Of a stretch of DNA of 64,000 bases, positions 19,522-30,304 are shown in pieces; positions within the stretch are counted from its first letter, which is position 1; every line of letters begins with the position of its first letter. The position numbers and the translations under genes were made by a program. The notes under the pieces were generated by a model. That model worked only from the letters and a program-made list of their open reading frames with translations, was not told where the DNA came from and made no database searches. The stretch is from Diploptera punctata (Eukaryota > Arthropoda > Insecta > Blattodea > Blaberidae), in contig JASPKZ010003844.1 of the NCBI GenBank assembly GCA_030220185.1, positions 5,928,501 to 5,992,500 of the forward strand. Direction: 5' to 3'.

Positions 19522-21781
19522 TACATAATTGTAAAGCAAAATACTTCCTTATTTATTAAGGACTCAAGGGTTAAAAGAGGAGCAAATTGTGGTTCTGACC
19601 ACTATCTACTCACAGCACAGATCATCCCCAAATTCCCTACAGGGAAAAAAGTGCATGATGAAGCAAGGGAATCAACAATGCAACCGAAGCAGGAAGAAAA
19701 ATTTAAACTGTATTTATTTAATCAGGATAGTATCAAAAACTTATATAAAGAAAGACTGAGGATTAAAATTGAGAATTTGGATTACAAGGAAGACATAGAA
19801 GAAGAATATAATCAATTAAAGGAAATAATACATTCGGCAGCAAAAGAAGCATTAGGCACAATAAATAAAAAACAAAATACCCAAGATTGGTGGAATGATG
19901 ATATTGAAGAATTAACCAAAAAGAAGAAGAAAAAATGCTACTTAGAATGGTTGGCAAATAAAACAACAGAAAATTGGATAGAATACAAGAGAACAAACGC
20001 CAAAGTTAAAAGGAAAGTGATAGAAGAAAAAAAACAAATTATGGAAAAGCAAATGCCAAGAAATAGAAAGTTATATAGGAGGATCACAATCATCAGAAGT
20101 ATGGAGATTTCTAAAAACACTGAAAACCAACCAAGGACCCAGCAAGATAAATTTGTTAGCAAAATCAGACGCAGAAAAACATTACAAAGCTTTACTGTCA
20201 GAAACTAGAAATGAGTTTATGGAAACAACAGAAAATCCATCCATAGAAATGAACGCCCTGGAATTTGATACAATAGATATAGAATTAGAAATTCAAACCC
20301 TAAAGATAAAAAAGGCACCAGGGCCGGGAAACATACCAAATGAGTTAATTAAATATGGCCCAAAAAATTTAATAGGTAGATTGAGGGACTTGTATAATAA
20401 GTGCATTGCAATACAGAAGATTCCTGATGAATGGAAAATAAGCTACATAGTACCAATATACAAGAAGGGCGATAGAAGAGACGCAAAAAACTACAGAGGA
20501 CTAAGTATAAATAACACATTATATAGAATATTTACGAAGTTATTAAAAACAAAGTTACAAAAAGATGTTAAAGACAAATTAGGAGAAGATCAAAATGGAT
20601 TCAGACCAGGAAGGTCATGTGTTGACAATATATTTGCAATACAACAGTTAATTGAAAAACGGACTGCAGTTGGAGAAGAAACCCATTTGACAATGATAGA
20701 TTTAGAGAAAGCTTATGACTCAATTCCGAGGAACAAATTATGGGAAGTATTGGAGAAATACAATATTGACAGAAACCTAATAGAAATTATTAAACAAACC
20801 TATAAAGATAACTCCGCTTATGTTAAAATGGGAAATATAATGTCTAATCCTATAAACACCTCAAAGGGATTGAAACAAGGGTGCAGTCTATCACCAATTT
20901 TATTTAATATTTATGTAGAATTTATATTAACGAAATGGAAACAAAGCTGCAAAGGTATGGGGATCCCAATAGGCAATAGATTTTTGCTGACATTACAATT
21001 TGCCGATGATCAACTGGTTTTAGCGCAAGACAATTTTGATATGGAATTCATGATAAAAAGGTTGAAAAGCACATATGAATCATGGGGTCTCACAGTAAAT
21101 TTACAAAAAACAGAATATCTGGCAATAAATAGCAATGAAAGAGAAAACTCAGTATTGGAAGATGGAATCCAAATAAAGCAAGTGAAACAAACTAAATATT
21201 TGGGAATGATTATGGATAACATCGAAGGTATAGGCAAAGAGAACATAAAACATAGAATTGAATTGAGTAGCAAAATAATATCATCATTAAATTCCATATG
21301 GTGGGATAAGCATATTTGGAAAGACACAAAAAAATATATTGGTAAAACATTGGTGGAATCTGTTGCAATGTACGGAAGTGAGGTATGGACAATCAATAAG
21401 TACTACAAGAATAGACTAATAGCTCTAGAAATGGATTATTTACGAAGAAGTGCCAGAAAGTCTAAATTAGAACGTGTCACAAATAAGGAAATTAGAAACA
21501 AAATGGAAGCAGAAGAAAGCATAATTGAAAGAATTGAGGAAAAGGAATTAAAGTGGTTAGGACATGTTTTAAGAATGGAAGATGAGCGATGGCCGAAGCA
21601 ACTATATGAATGGCATCCTAACAGAAAGAAGAAAAGAGGAAGACCAAGGTTAACATGGAAGGAAAACATGAAGACAGTAATGCAAGCTAGAGGGCTAAGC
21701 ATCGAAGATGCCCAAGACCGTAGGCTTTGGAGGTTTGGCACGGGAAGACGGCAGCAGCTGTAAAAACCCGAAGATAGATAG
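19522..21781 (+). mobile_element. RTE-like LINE, 2.26 kb, with 12-bp target duplication
   Basis: ATATTAAAGTAC at 19510-19521 and 21782-21793 flanks it. The element is truncated within the endonuclease domain, and the 3' end has a short (GATA)n run (21772-21781). It is the most complete LINE in the window and the only copy of its family that I see. Confidence 0.85.
19525..21763 (+). pseudogene. RTE-like endonuclease end plus full reverse transcriptase, one frameshift
   Basis: The first part carries RGANCGSDHYLL, the SDH box at the end of the AP-like endonuclease, then a linker rich in lysine. One extra A in the run at 20050-20053 shifts the frame. Reading then continues CQEIESYIGGSQSSEVWRFL into the open frame ending at 21763. 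Reverse-transcriptase blocks follow in order: KKAPGPGNIPNELIKYG, YKKGDRRDAKNYRGL, DQNGFRPGRSC, MIDLEKAYDSI (motif A), LKQGCSLSPILFN (motif B), LQFADDQLVL (motif C, FADD in place of the usual YADD), and KYLGMIMD. The C-terminus is LKWLGHVLRM...KKRGRPRLTW. Apart from the single frameshift and 5' truncation the catalytic residues are intact. Confidence 0.85.
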
Positions 21782-21805
21782 ATATTAAAGTACACTACTA
21801 AATTA

Positions 21806-22249
21806 TTGTAATCAAATGGTAAAGAGAAAAATTTATGCCTGAACCGGGAATCGAACCCCGAACCTTCAGCTTGCCGTGCTGATGCTCTAACCATTGACCT
21901 AATCCAGACTTCCTTCCCATCCAAGCATAAATCCTTCCTTTACCTTACTGTCTTGGTCCCACATTCAAATGCTATGAATCATCATTCACAAATACACAAT
22001 GAATGGCTTCTACCTGAAGAAGACATGAAGGGACTCCACATAGCTATTCCATTCATTGTGTATTTGTGAATGATGATTCATAGCATTTGAATGTGGACCA
22101 AGACAGTAAGGTAAAGGAAGGATTTATGCTTGGATGGGAAGGAAGCCTGGATTAGCTCAATGGTTAGAGCATCAGCATGGAAAGCTGAAGGTTCGGGGTT
22201 CGATTCCCGGTTCAGGCATAAATTTTTCTCTTTACCATTTGATTACAAT
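21806..22249. mobile_element. SINE-4 inverted dimer (tRNA-like head in each arm)
   Basis: Arms 21806-21997 and 22045-22249 are nearly perfect inverted repeats, starting TGTAATCAAATGGTAAAGAG. Each holds a tRNA-like sequence, reverse at 21836-21909 and forward at 22145-22218. The 45-bp centre is not paired. A solo unit of the same family is at 42214-42337. Confidence 0.85.
22145..22218 (+). repeat. tRNA-like sequence, SINE-4 head
   Basis: Acceptor GCCTGGA pairs with TTCAGGC (7 bp). D-stem GCTC/GAGC, anticodon-type stem TCAGC/GCTGA and T-stem CGGGG/CCCGG with TTCGATT are all present. There is one extra base between acceptor and D stem, and the anticodon loop ATGGAAA is not convincing. So this is a tRNA-derived promoter unit and not a tRNA gene. 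Confidence 0.7.
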
Positions 22250-22339
22250 ACATCATAGTGTGATTTCCTAAAATAAGTAAACCTCATAGTGTCACTTCCT
22301 TTATATATTAATGAAAAATATGTGGTAATTTATTTTTTA

Positions 22340-23040
22340 GTGCAGAAATGTGGATGACAATTGCAATAGTTATTCATAAACAGATAGATGATGCATTGAA
22401 ATTATTGAACATTCAAAGTCAGACTATAAAGTTCACTATGGAAAAGGAAATTAATAGGGAAATACCATTTTTAGATCTCAAATTAAAAAAGAATGAAGAA
22501 AATAAGATAGAATTTGGAATTTACAGAAAGAAGACATATAGATAACTATATAAAAGTTTCAGGTTTCAATCATATAGCTTACAAATAGGCATTTTTCAAT
22601 AGTTTTGACACATAGATTAGTGAACATACCCATGAACAAAGAAAATTATGAAAAAGAACACATAATCAATGTAGCCACGAAAATGGTTTTGCAGAAAGAA
22701 TGATACTCAAGAAAATAAACAAGTTCAAAAGAAGAAAATGTAAAATTCAGAAAATTCACATATTATCCATTAAAACACAAGTTTAAAAAAAATTAAAGAT
22801 TTCAACATAAGGCTAGCACCCAAAAATGACTACAGCATCAGTAGATTGATTAGACCTAATAATAATGAGAAAATAAATTAGGAATTTATCAGATTAAATG
22901 TGAAGAATGTGAGAATTTCTACATAGGAAAAACTAAGAGACATTTGAAAACAAGATTGAAAAAATCTTAGGAATGTCAAGAAAGGGGAAAAAGAAAAATC
23001 TACAGTGGCTGCCCATGCATGTTCTGAAAAACATCTTATA
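22340..23040 (+). pseudogene. PLE relic: reverse-transcriptase end and GIY-YIG
   Basis: Begins just at the (Y)VDD box (AAATGTGGATGACAATTGC) and keeps an open frame KQIDDALKLLNIQSQTIKFT through EIPFLDLKLKKNEENKIEFG. It then decays. Near 22880-22970 GIYQIKCEECENFYIGKTK is readable, the GIY-YIG nuclease motif, and a stop follows. It ends where a LINE-A 3' end starts. Confidence 0.75.
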
Positions 23041-23290
23041 GGGACAGTCTACAAAACAGTTTAATTTATCTTCTTGTGTACATTATATTATTGGTTTTAG
23101 TCTTAATATTATCATTAACATTATGTTATTGAGCTTCATCTTAGAGATATTATCTCATTGATCAAATTTTCATTTAGTATTTAATATTAGAGTTAATTGC
23201 GATTGCTATATTCTAATGTAACATATGTTTATCCTGGTGAATGGAAGAGGACACATGGCCATAAATCCACCAGACTAAATAAATAAAATT
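23041..23290 (+). mobile_element. LINE-A 3' UTR fragment
   Basis: Starts GGGACAGTCTACAAAACAG and ends CACCAGACTAAATAAATAAA. Same order of blocks as 1690-1839 plus 3242-3370. Confidence 0.7.
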
Positions 23291-23404
23291 CCTGGGAGTA
23301 CCAAAGGCTGTGAACCGTTGTTCGACACACCATCTGGTGGCTTGTTATTTAGAATACATTTTTAATGGGAATTGAATATTACTAAATGAAGCCAGTAAAG
23401 CTAT

Positions 23405-23635
23405 TTTCAATGTTTTTATTTTAAATTTAACATTTCTCACTGAATGACAAATTATATTTGAAGAGAAAAATTTGCGTTTAAATTGGAGGTCTTGGTTAGT
23501 TCAGTTGGAAAGAGCACTGGTGTATAGAACTAGAGACCTTGGATTCTCGAACCCCAATCTAGTTGTAAATTTTTCTTTTCAAATGTAATTTGTCATTCAA
23601 CGAGGAATGTTAAATTTAAAATAAAACATTGTTCT
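23405..23635. repeat. Fold-back with a tRNA-like centre
   Basis: TATTTTAAATTTAACATTTC...GACAAATT is inverted at 23585-23635. The centre carries a decayed tRNA-like sequence (GGTCTTGGTTAGTTCAGTTG ... GATTCTCGAACCCCAATC). It resembles the SINE-4 dimer in design but not in sequence. Confidence 0.6.
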
Positions 23636-24812
23636 TCCTGAAATTCTCTTTCCTCTAGGAGAGTAATATAAAAATCTGATGAGGAATGTGAGTTAGATCC
23701 ATGTGATGATATTGTTGCTGTCATTCAAATGTAATTTGTCATTCAGCATGGAATGTTAAATCATCATCATGAACAAATTCGTTTTAGGCCATGTGGCCTG
23801 TACGGTAAACCTAGCGAAGATGATCTTGATCTTTCCACCGATGTTTTGGTCTTCCTTGGTCCCTATGTCCAGTTGGGGTATATTGGAATGCAAATTTTGG
23901 AAGTCTATTTCTTGCCATTCACCTCAGATGATTTTTCCATTCTTATTGGTATCTTTGTATATCTTCATTTAAACTTGTTACTCCAAGTTTTCCTCTGATA
24001 ATAGTGTTACTTTGGTGATCCAGTCTATTAACTCCTAACAATGATCGTAAGAAGCGCATTTGGCTTACTTGAAGTTTATGAGAGTTTATTTTATTTAAAA
24101 TCCAAATTTCACTTCCGTATTTTAGAGCAGCTTTTGATGTGATGTTATGTAATCTTAGTTTTGTCTCCGTCCTCATCTGTTTACCAAAATGTCTTCGTAT
24201 TACCCCATTCATTTTATTATATTTTTGTAATTTTGAATCAATGTCACTCTTATACTCTGCAAATACACTTCCTAAGTAAGAGAAATCTGACACTTGTTCT
24301 ATATAATTTTTCCATCAATCTCAATTTTCATCCGTTGTATGTTTTTTCCACACATTGCCATTGTTTTGGATTTTGAAGTGGAAATTTTCATATTATATTT
24401 GCTGGCAATTTTGAATAATTGATACACTGTTATTTGTAAGCTATCTTCGGAATCTGATAATATTATTTGATCATCAGCATATAATATTGTTTGAATTATT
24501 TTATTCCTAGTTATTGAAATTCCACTATTTACTGTTTGTTTCCATTCTTGCACTATTCTGTTAATATATATATTAAATTTAAAATAAAATATTGTTTTTT
24601 CCTGAAATTCTCTTTTCTCCAGGAGAGTAATTTAAAAATCTGATGAGGGATGTGAGTTAGATCCATGTGATGATATTGTTGTTGTCATTCAGTGAGGAAT
24701 GTTAAATTTAAAATAAAACATTGTTCTTCCTGAAATTCTCTTTCCTCCAGGAGAGTAATTTAAAAATCTGATGAGGGATGTGTGTTAGATCTATGTGATG
24801 ATATTGTTGCTC
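23590..24812. repeat. Three-unit repeat of about 125 bp, split by a LINE-G
   Basis: Units at about 23600-23727, 24560-24687 and 24688-24812 share GTTAAATTTAAAATAAAACA and TGAGGGATGTGAGTTAGATC. Units 2 and 3 are in direct tandem. Between units 1 and 2 lies the reverse-strand LINE-G copy. Confidence 0.7.
23760..24563 (-). pseudogene. LINE-G reverse transcriptase relic
   Basis: On the reverse strand: MQEWKQTVNSGISITRNK, TILYADDQIILSDSEDSLQ (YADD box near 24480), ASKYNMKISTSKSKTMAMCG, then a frame break near 24298. It continues SDFSYLGSVFAEY, ALKYGSEIWILNK and MRFLRSLLGVNRLD to a CATCATCATGAA tail (complement of (GAT)n). The endonuclease and motifs A and B are missing. Confidence 0.75.
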
Positions 24813-24859
24813 AATTATCCTGAATGTAAATATGTGGTCCATAACAGATCTGAGCTATT

Positions 24860-25310
24860 CTATGCCACCTGTGAATATTCAGTCATTGAAGAAGCGATTG
24901 CTAACATCATGTTGGCCAATGCGATAACATGTTGCCGCTAGTGTCATTTGCCATCATGTTTACTTGCATATAAGGGGATTCTATCCCAGGAGTCCACTTA
25001 CATTAGTGGGCAAGATAGGGTGAGATTAGTTTAATGTTCACTTGTTTGTTAGCCGGTTTTGTGTTAACTTGGCTACACTGTCTGAGCAATTAATACATAT
25101 TTTACATTGCAAATATGGTAATTTTAGGTTACTTTTAGCTCAAATTTACACTTCATTTTAAGGCATTTCTCACATTTTTTGGGGGGAAAATCAACATATA
25201 TATTTCTCTTAGGTAATCATTCACATCCTGCAACAATAAAGTGTGTGTTTTTCCATTTGTTTTATTTGAATTTATGTAGGTGGCTTAGAATACCTGAGAT
25301 CTAAAATTCT
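24860..25310 (+). mobile_element. Non-autonomous repeat, copy 1 (about 450 bp)
   Basis: A second copy in the same direction lies at 45570-46045. The ends ATTCTATGCCACCTGTGAAT and (complement) ATTCTAAGCCACCTACATAA are short inverted repeats. No coding content. Confidence 0.65.
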
Positions 25311-25466
25311 TTTAGGATATCTGAATTTTTCTTTTTGTCTAATTTGTGAATTTAGCTATACTTCGTGTGAACTTCATTATCATATGCAAGCAATGTTCTC
25401 ACCAAGATTTTATAAGCTCTTATTCTTGTATGCCTCTGCACTAAAGACGGTTTGAAAACTCAGATA

Positions 25467-25640
25467 TTCTATTCCAGAAGTCCACCTTGATTAGTCACTG
25501 TTCAAATAGAATAGCTAACTTTCCCTTATGGTGCATCAGATTATCCAATAAACTGTAAACTAATCTGATGTACATTAACTTGTCCATTTTCTCACCTAAG
25601 TAAATTAAATGAGTATAGGTGGACTCATGGCATAGAATAG
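25467..25640. mobile_element. Short TIR element related to the ATTCTATGCCACCT family
   Basis: The left end ATATTCTATTCCAGAAGTCCACC and the right end AGGTGGACTCATGGCATAGAAT are inverted repeats of about 22 bp. Confidence 0.55.
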
Positions 25641-25879
25641 CCGAAACTCTATTAACCCTTCTCAGGCGACAATATTTTTGGCTGAGGACGAAAGGTAGAT
25701 TTTGAAAATAATTAATTTCATACAAATATTAATAAATGCTATTTAAATTGTGCATTTACTTATAAAAACAACATATATCTTGTTTTTTTTTTTTTTGTTG
25801 TTGATATCCATCACTGATATGCTTCAAAATCATCTTACCTCTTAAAACTTTTTTTTGGACATATTTCAATACACCTACC

Positions 25880-26210
25880 TGCATATCATCATCATCTTGT
25901 CCAGACTGTTAAATTTTATGTTGTCAACCCTGGAAGTCAACTCCCACTCCATCTGTTGTAGATAAACTTGCAAATTAAGTACTTTTCCCCTGAAATTTTA
26001 AAATTCATGATTCTATCTTTTTTCTTCTGGATGTAGATCTTCTCACACTGTTTGGGAGAAAAACAGAGATAGAATCATGAATTTTGAAATTCCCGGGAAA
26101 AGGATTTGATTTGCAAGTTCTTCAGTCTACCATAATATGGAGTGGGAGTCAACATCCAGGACTGATAACATAAAGTTCAACAGTCTGGACAAGTTGATGA
26201 TGATACACAA
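25880..26210. mobile_element. PLE-derived fold-back
   Basis: The arms (CATCTTGTCCAGACTGTTAA... and inverse) meet near 26045 at a HTVWEK-type coding remnant. The right arm reads RIMNFEIPG, the C-terminal PLE segment. Confidence 0.65.
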
Positions 26211-26235
26211 GCATATTGAAACATTTCACAAAACT

Positions 26236-26860
26236 TGTTATGGGAAAAAATATTATGAGATTCAAGTTAGTAAATAAAATGAGTTGTAATGTCTCACCAC
26301 GTACACTCCATGTTCTTGAAAACACAGGACTGTCTTTTTGGGAACAGTGATTCCATCTTCGTAAAAATGAGTGATGAATTTTCACCTTCATCTTCTAAAC
26401 TGCCATCTAATGTTGATTTTATGAACTTAGAAATAAAATCTTGCTCCCGGGAATTTAAAAATTCATGGATCTAAATTTGTTCTGAATGCATATTTTTTCT
26501 AATTGAGAAATCAGCAATTGCAGCTCATAGTTTGCTAAAGAATCATAAAATTTACAAAGAAACTATACTTTTGAAACATTTGGTGAAACCCTTGTAATAG
26601 ACAGTTTTGGGGATAGATATATGTCCAGAAGAACAAATTTACATCTGTGGATTTTGAAATTCCTGATGAGCAAGATTTGATCTCAAAGTTCATGAAATTG
26701 ACACTAGATGGCAGTTTAGAGGATGAAGATGGAAATTCAACAGTTGTAAAGATGGCTGATTATAGGAACATGAAGTGTATGAATGAGATAATTATATCTC
26801 ATTTTAGTTATTACATTATTAATATTAAAGCATCTAAAAAAATAGTTTTATGAGGTAACA
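26236..26860. mobile_element. PLE-derived fold-back, more decayed
   Basis: The left arm contains GTCTCACCACGTACACTCCATG and the complement of the C-terminal coding segment. The right arm reads DFEIPDEQDLISKFMKLTLD. The centre is near 26510. It carries the one-sided tail motif GTTATGGGAAAAAATATTATG at the left. Confidence 0.65.
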
Positions 26861-27054
26861 TGAAACAGACTTACCTTATTTATTAAGAACTTCATATTAC
26901 TTCCTATTGTAATTTATTAATAGTATTACTATAGTGTTTAATGGGGCAGCTTTGATAAAAGTCTATAAAAACTTCGTTATGAATAGGCCATCTTCATTTA
27001 AAGCCTATATATCTGTTTGGTATTGTGTGCTGACTCGTGTTCTTATTGTTTTAG

Positions 27055-27267
27055 CCTGTTAAAAAGAAGAAGATAAAGCGTGAGATAAAGATATTGGAGA
27101 ACTTGCGTGGTGGAACGAATATCATCACGCTACAGGCTGTGGTGAAGGACCCCGTGTCGAGAACTCCAGCGCTTATCTTTGAACATGTCAATAATACAGA
27201 CTTCAAACAATTGTATCAAACGTTAACAGACTATGACATCCGTTACTACTTGTATGAATTACTCAAG
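27055..27267 (+). CDS. CkIIalpha: Protein kinase CK2 alpha, exon with basic cluster and alpha-C region
   Basis: 71 codons, human-numbering residues 72-142, phase 0 at both ends. [20 protein letters not shown] contains the basic substrate- and heparin-binding cluster special to CK2, and the glutamate that pairs with K68. [20 protein letters not shown] is followed by [20 protein letters not shown] (hinge region) and [11 protein letters not shown]. The TNIIT and RYYLYELLK wording is closer to insect than to vertebrate CK2 alpha. Acceptor TTGTTTTAG ends at 27054; donor GTAAGG starts at 27268. The intron that follows is 29.4 kb. Confidence 0.96.
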
Positions 27268-27399
27268 GTAAGGGTTCAGTGATACAGTTATCGTGTGCAC
27301 AACTTGAAGAAGCTGCAGCAACGTCATTCTTATCGGTTATTTGGGTTAGTGAAAAGGAAATAGTAAGTTATGTAAGGTTGTGTTAGTAGAATGCATTTT

Positions 27400-27639
27400 A
27401 TGTAGATGTAGTCTCTTCTAGGCCACCTGAAGACTGCATCCATCATCCTTGAGACTTACTGTCTCAAGTGACTGCTCACTATATATCAGGAGATACTTTT
27501 TCAAATCGTATTATGTCAATTAAAACAAAATTCATCAGAGGTTCAAAACAAGCATTTGTGTTGTCACCTACCAGTATATATATATTTTTTTAATGGATGA
27601 AACACAAGATTATAGAGGGGGGAAATGTGAAAATTTAAT
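27400..27639. other. Intron sequence; hammerhead-type remnant possible
   Basis: Contains CACCTGAAGACTGCATCCAT and CATCCTTGAGACTTACTGTC, wording like the fold-back loop at 5470-5515. No complete motif could be assembled. Confidence 0.3.
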
Positions 27640-27930
27640 ATTTATAGATCTAATTATCATCAGCACAACAACCCTGGGTGGGTCAAAGCTTCCTCCAGTA
27701 TTTTTCTCCAGGTTTCTCTATCTCTGGTAACCGTCCATCAATTTTTTAGTTTTAAAAATTTTACATCGTGTAGTATTCCATCCATCTCAAATTCGGTTAT
27801 CCAGTTCTCCATCTTCCTTCTGGCTTACCATCTATAATTTTTCTAACTACATTTTTGGTCATCCTCTGTGTGTGTGTCCCACCCATCTCAGTCTTTTTAC
27901 TTTAATATCTAATGATATCTGATAGGGCCA
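27640..27930 (-). mobile_element. LINE C-terminal fragment, another family
   Basis: The reverse strand reads VKRLRWVGHTQRMTKNV, then KIIDGKPEGRWRTG, a stop, NLRWMEYYT, and near the 3' end ILEEALTHPGLL. This is the GH...GKPxGR...W tail of an RTE-like element, with several stops. Confidence 0.55.
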
Positions 27931-28844
27931 ACACACATACTCAATTGAGTAACACTTCACAACTGATTTCAGCATAGGTTAGAGCTTGTCTAGAATATGA
28001 AATAATGCAAAACTCAATTTGTAAAAAGTGAACTTAATCCGATTTGAAAAGTATCTCCTCATTTATGCTGTTGATTGCAGTCCAATTCGCCAGTTATTAT
28101 ATATGTTTTTCACAACTATGAAGCCTGGAGCACTACATTAGATAATGATATGAGCTCCAGCTGTGAAAGTCATAATACATTACATACATGCATGCATTTG
28201 TTCGCTTCTGTGTTTTGTGCCTGAAGCCAGTGATCGTTCTTAGCAGGATTTCTATGTGCACTTTAATGCGTATCAGCATGAAATCAAAGACTAAGGTGAG
28301 TCTGTGCCTCTTCTATACTACTTTGACCAAATTAATCGCTATAACTTGCCATATTTTTATATTTTATTTATCCTAAAGTAGTTCTTAAAGAAGTAGAGAT
28401 TGGATTTTAAAAGGAATTCCTATTTTTACACTGCAAACTGCAGTGCACTCACACATAGAAATTGATTATATAATATAAATGAACAGTTAATGTCAAATGA
28501 CTGAAATTTTGATGAACTAGCTAAGTCATTTCTTCTACTGCCAAAGGTTTTGGATCATTTAAAATCATTGTTTATCATCTCTCCATTATCAGCTTCACAA
28601 CACAGGGAATGGGAATTGGTAACATAATTAGGAAGGTAAAGGAGGGACATCTCATTCTTCAGTTATGAGTAGGGATTTTGTCTCAACTCATATTTTTTTA
28701 TTTTCTTGCAGGCTATAGTTTGTTTGAATTCAATACATGTTTGTATAGTTCAGTTTTAATTTTATTTCTTGTTTTACTCCACTTCATTAATATAATTTAT
28801 CTTTCATTTCAAATTTTCTTTCTCCTTGAATATATGAGTGGAAA
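27931..28844. other. No gene; one small LINE-R scrap
   Basis: About 28440-28520 matches LINE-R (ACACATAGAAATTGATTATA...AACAGTTAATGTCAAATGA). Otherwise no feature was recognised. Confidence 0.45.
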
Positions 28845-29145
28845 ATAACACTATGAGGTTGATTTTAATTATATTTGAGTTGTGTTTTTGACTCACCCCA
28901 TATTTCTTGATTTTATGCAGACTGGTTTTGTTGCTATCTGTGCAACATTCTCGATGTATCACAACTGTTTTCTTGTGGTTGTCCCTCCAGAAAATTGATT
29001 TCTGCGCCCTCTGTTGGCTGACTGATGAACTTCCAAAGCAGGAAATCAGCTGTGATGCATCGAGAATGTTGCACATATAGCAATGAAACCGGTCTGCATA
29101 AAAACCAAGAAGTGTAAAGTGAGTCAAAAACACAACTCAAAAATA
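28845..29145. mobile_element. Fold-back with degenerate hammerhead core
   Basis: The arms (TTGAGTTGTGTTTTTGACTC and inverse) are followed inside by paired stretches around GCAACATTCTCGATG. The right arm has GTTGCACATATAGCAA (helix II), then TGAAACCGGTC (GAA, helix III AC/GT, C). The CTGANGA box is altered to TCGAGAAT. The tail GGAAAATAACACTATGAGG is at the left. Confidence 0.65.
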
Positions 29146-29556
29146 TAATTTCTTTCTCCTGTTTCTTTAGCTGTTTAATAGTTCTATTAATATGTTGATA
29201 TAAATCGTCTATAATATCAAACATTTATTTTTCCTGTAGTTTTTTATCTATTCTCATTTAATATAAGTATATTGTAATATCCTCTAAACTAGTAAGATTA
29301 TATTATGTTGGTCCTGAGAGTTTATATTGTGAAAATGCCCCCTTTTTTGAGGCTCTTTATTTAGAAAAATATTTGCCTTTTTGTTCTTTTTAATTAACAT
29401 TTTTTCCTTTTAAATCTGGTCTCTATTATTAAATTGATGGAATATATGAAAGACAGAACATTGTTTTGTATTTATTTGTCTGTGAGATTTAGAATTTGCA
29501 TGTTATAATAGTGAATATAATTATATATGAATGTAACATTGGCATTAATTTACTTA
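29146..29556. other. No gene recognised
   Basis: AT-rich intron sequence without recognisable repeats or ORFs. Confidence 0.5.
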
Positions 29557-29987
29557 CAAGGGGACTGTCAACCGTTACATACCGAAACTGACCTTGAAAT
29601 TTCTCTCAGAGAAGCGTTGTGATGTACCAAGGCTGTGTCCAAAAAAAATTATCTGCAGTTTTTAACTGTAAGACACAGAAGTCAAAACCAGAATCCAGCA
29701 ATGGCAACACACTGTACAGAGCAGATGAACTCCATGCTTGAGTAAGAGCAGGGTGTAGTGAGGTGGGATGCTGCGCAGATGTGAAGGTAGTGACAGTATC
29801 CAGTCTACTAATTCGGGAGTTGTATTACTTCTCTGTAGTTTAAATGAGAGATTTGGCACCGGATTTTCATCCCTTGCAGTTAAAAACAGCAGGTCATTTT
29901 TTTGGACATGCACTTGGTATATCATATTGCTACTCTGGAAGAAATTTAAAGGTAAGTTTCGGCATGCAATGGTTGACAGTTCCCTTG
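29557..29987. mobile_element. 431-bp TIR element with TTA duplication (Harbinger-like MITE)
   Basis: The left end CAAGGGGACTGTCAACCGTT and the inverted right end CAAGGGAACTGTCAACCATT continue with ACATACCGAAACTGACCTT and a near match, for roughly 45 bp of TIR. TTA flanks both sides (29554-29556 and 29988-29990). No transposase. Confidence 0.7.
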
Positions 29988-30019
29988 TTAGACTAGCTAT
30001 TTGCATGAAATAGTTAGTA

Positions 30020-30200
30020 TGGCTGAAAGGTAGAGTGATCCCGTACAAGCCCTAGGAGGCCCTTGAGATGGCAGGAGGTTAAGGTTCCCACCTTTCTACA
30101 ATCGACACAATAGTCAGCCCTGTGTAACAGCTGCCTTTGCCCCAAAACAAATGTCTGGTGCTCAATTTTGTTATAGATTGAGCCGCAAGTTAATACGACT
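30020..30200 (-). mobile_element. SINE-2, truncated
   Basis: The complement matches the middle and 3' part of 14858-15168 (GACTATTGTGTCGATTGTAG, CTAGGGCTTGTACGGGATCA). The tRNA head is missing. Confidence 0.65.
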
Positions 30201-30209
30201 AAAAGAAAC

Positions 30210-30300
30210 ATTTCTGCCAGAACTAGGATTTGAACTTATGATTTCCAGCTTTACATACTGGTGCACTGACCACTTGTGCTATTGAGGAAATCTAGGATCA
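30210..30300 (-). repeat. tRNA-like sequence
   Basis: The reverse strand has A-box-like TAGCACAAGTGGTCAGTGC and B-box-like AAGTTCAAATCCTAG spaced as in a tRNA. The stems are poor, so a SINE head and not a tRNA gene. Confidence 0.4.
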
Positions 30301-30304
30301 GACA

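Noticed and set aside
21436..21924. Reverse-strand open frame over LINE 3' end and SINE-4
   Set aside because: Antisense of reverse-transcriptase coding sequence joined to the tRNA-like head; a shadow frame.
22145..22218. Candidate functional tRNA gene
   Set aside because: All stems form, but there is an extra base between acceptor and D stem, an unconvincing anticodon loop, variable bases in that loop among copies, and the sequence is part of a repeated element with target duplication.
29662..30048. 128-codon open frame on the reverse strand
   Set aside because: It spans the border of a TIR element and a SINE, has no recognisable domain and looks like a chance frame.
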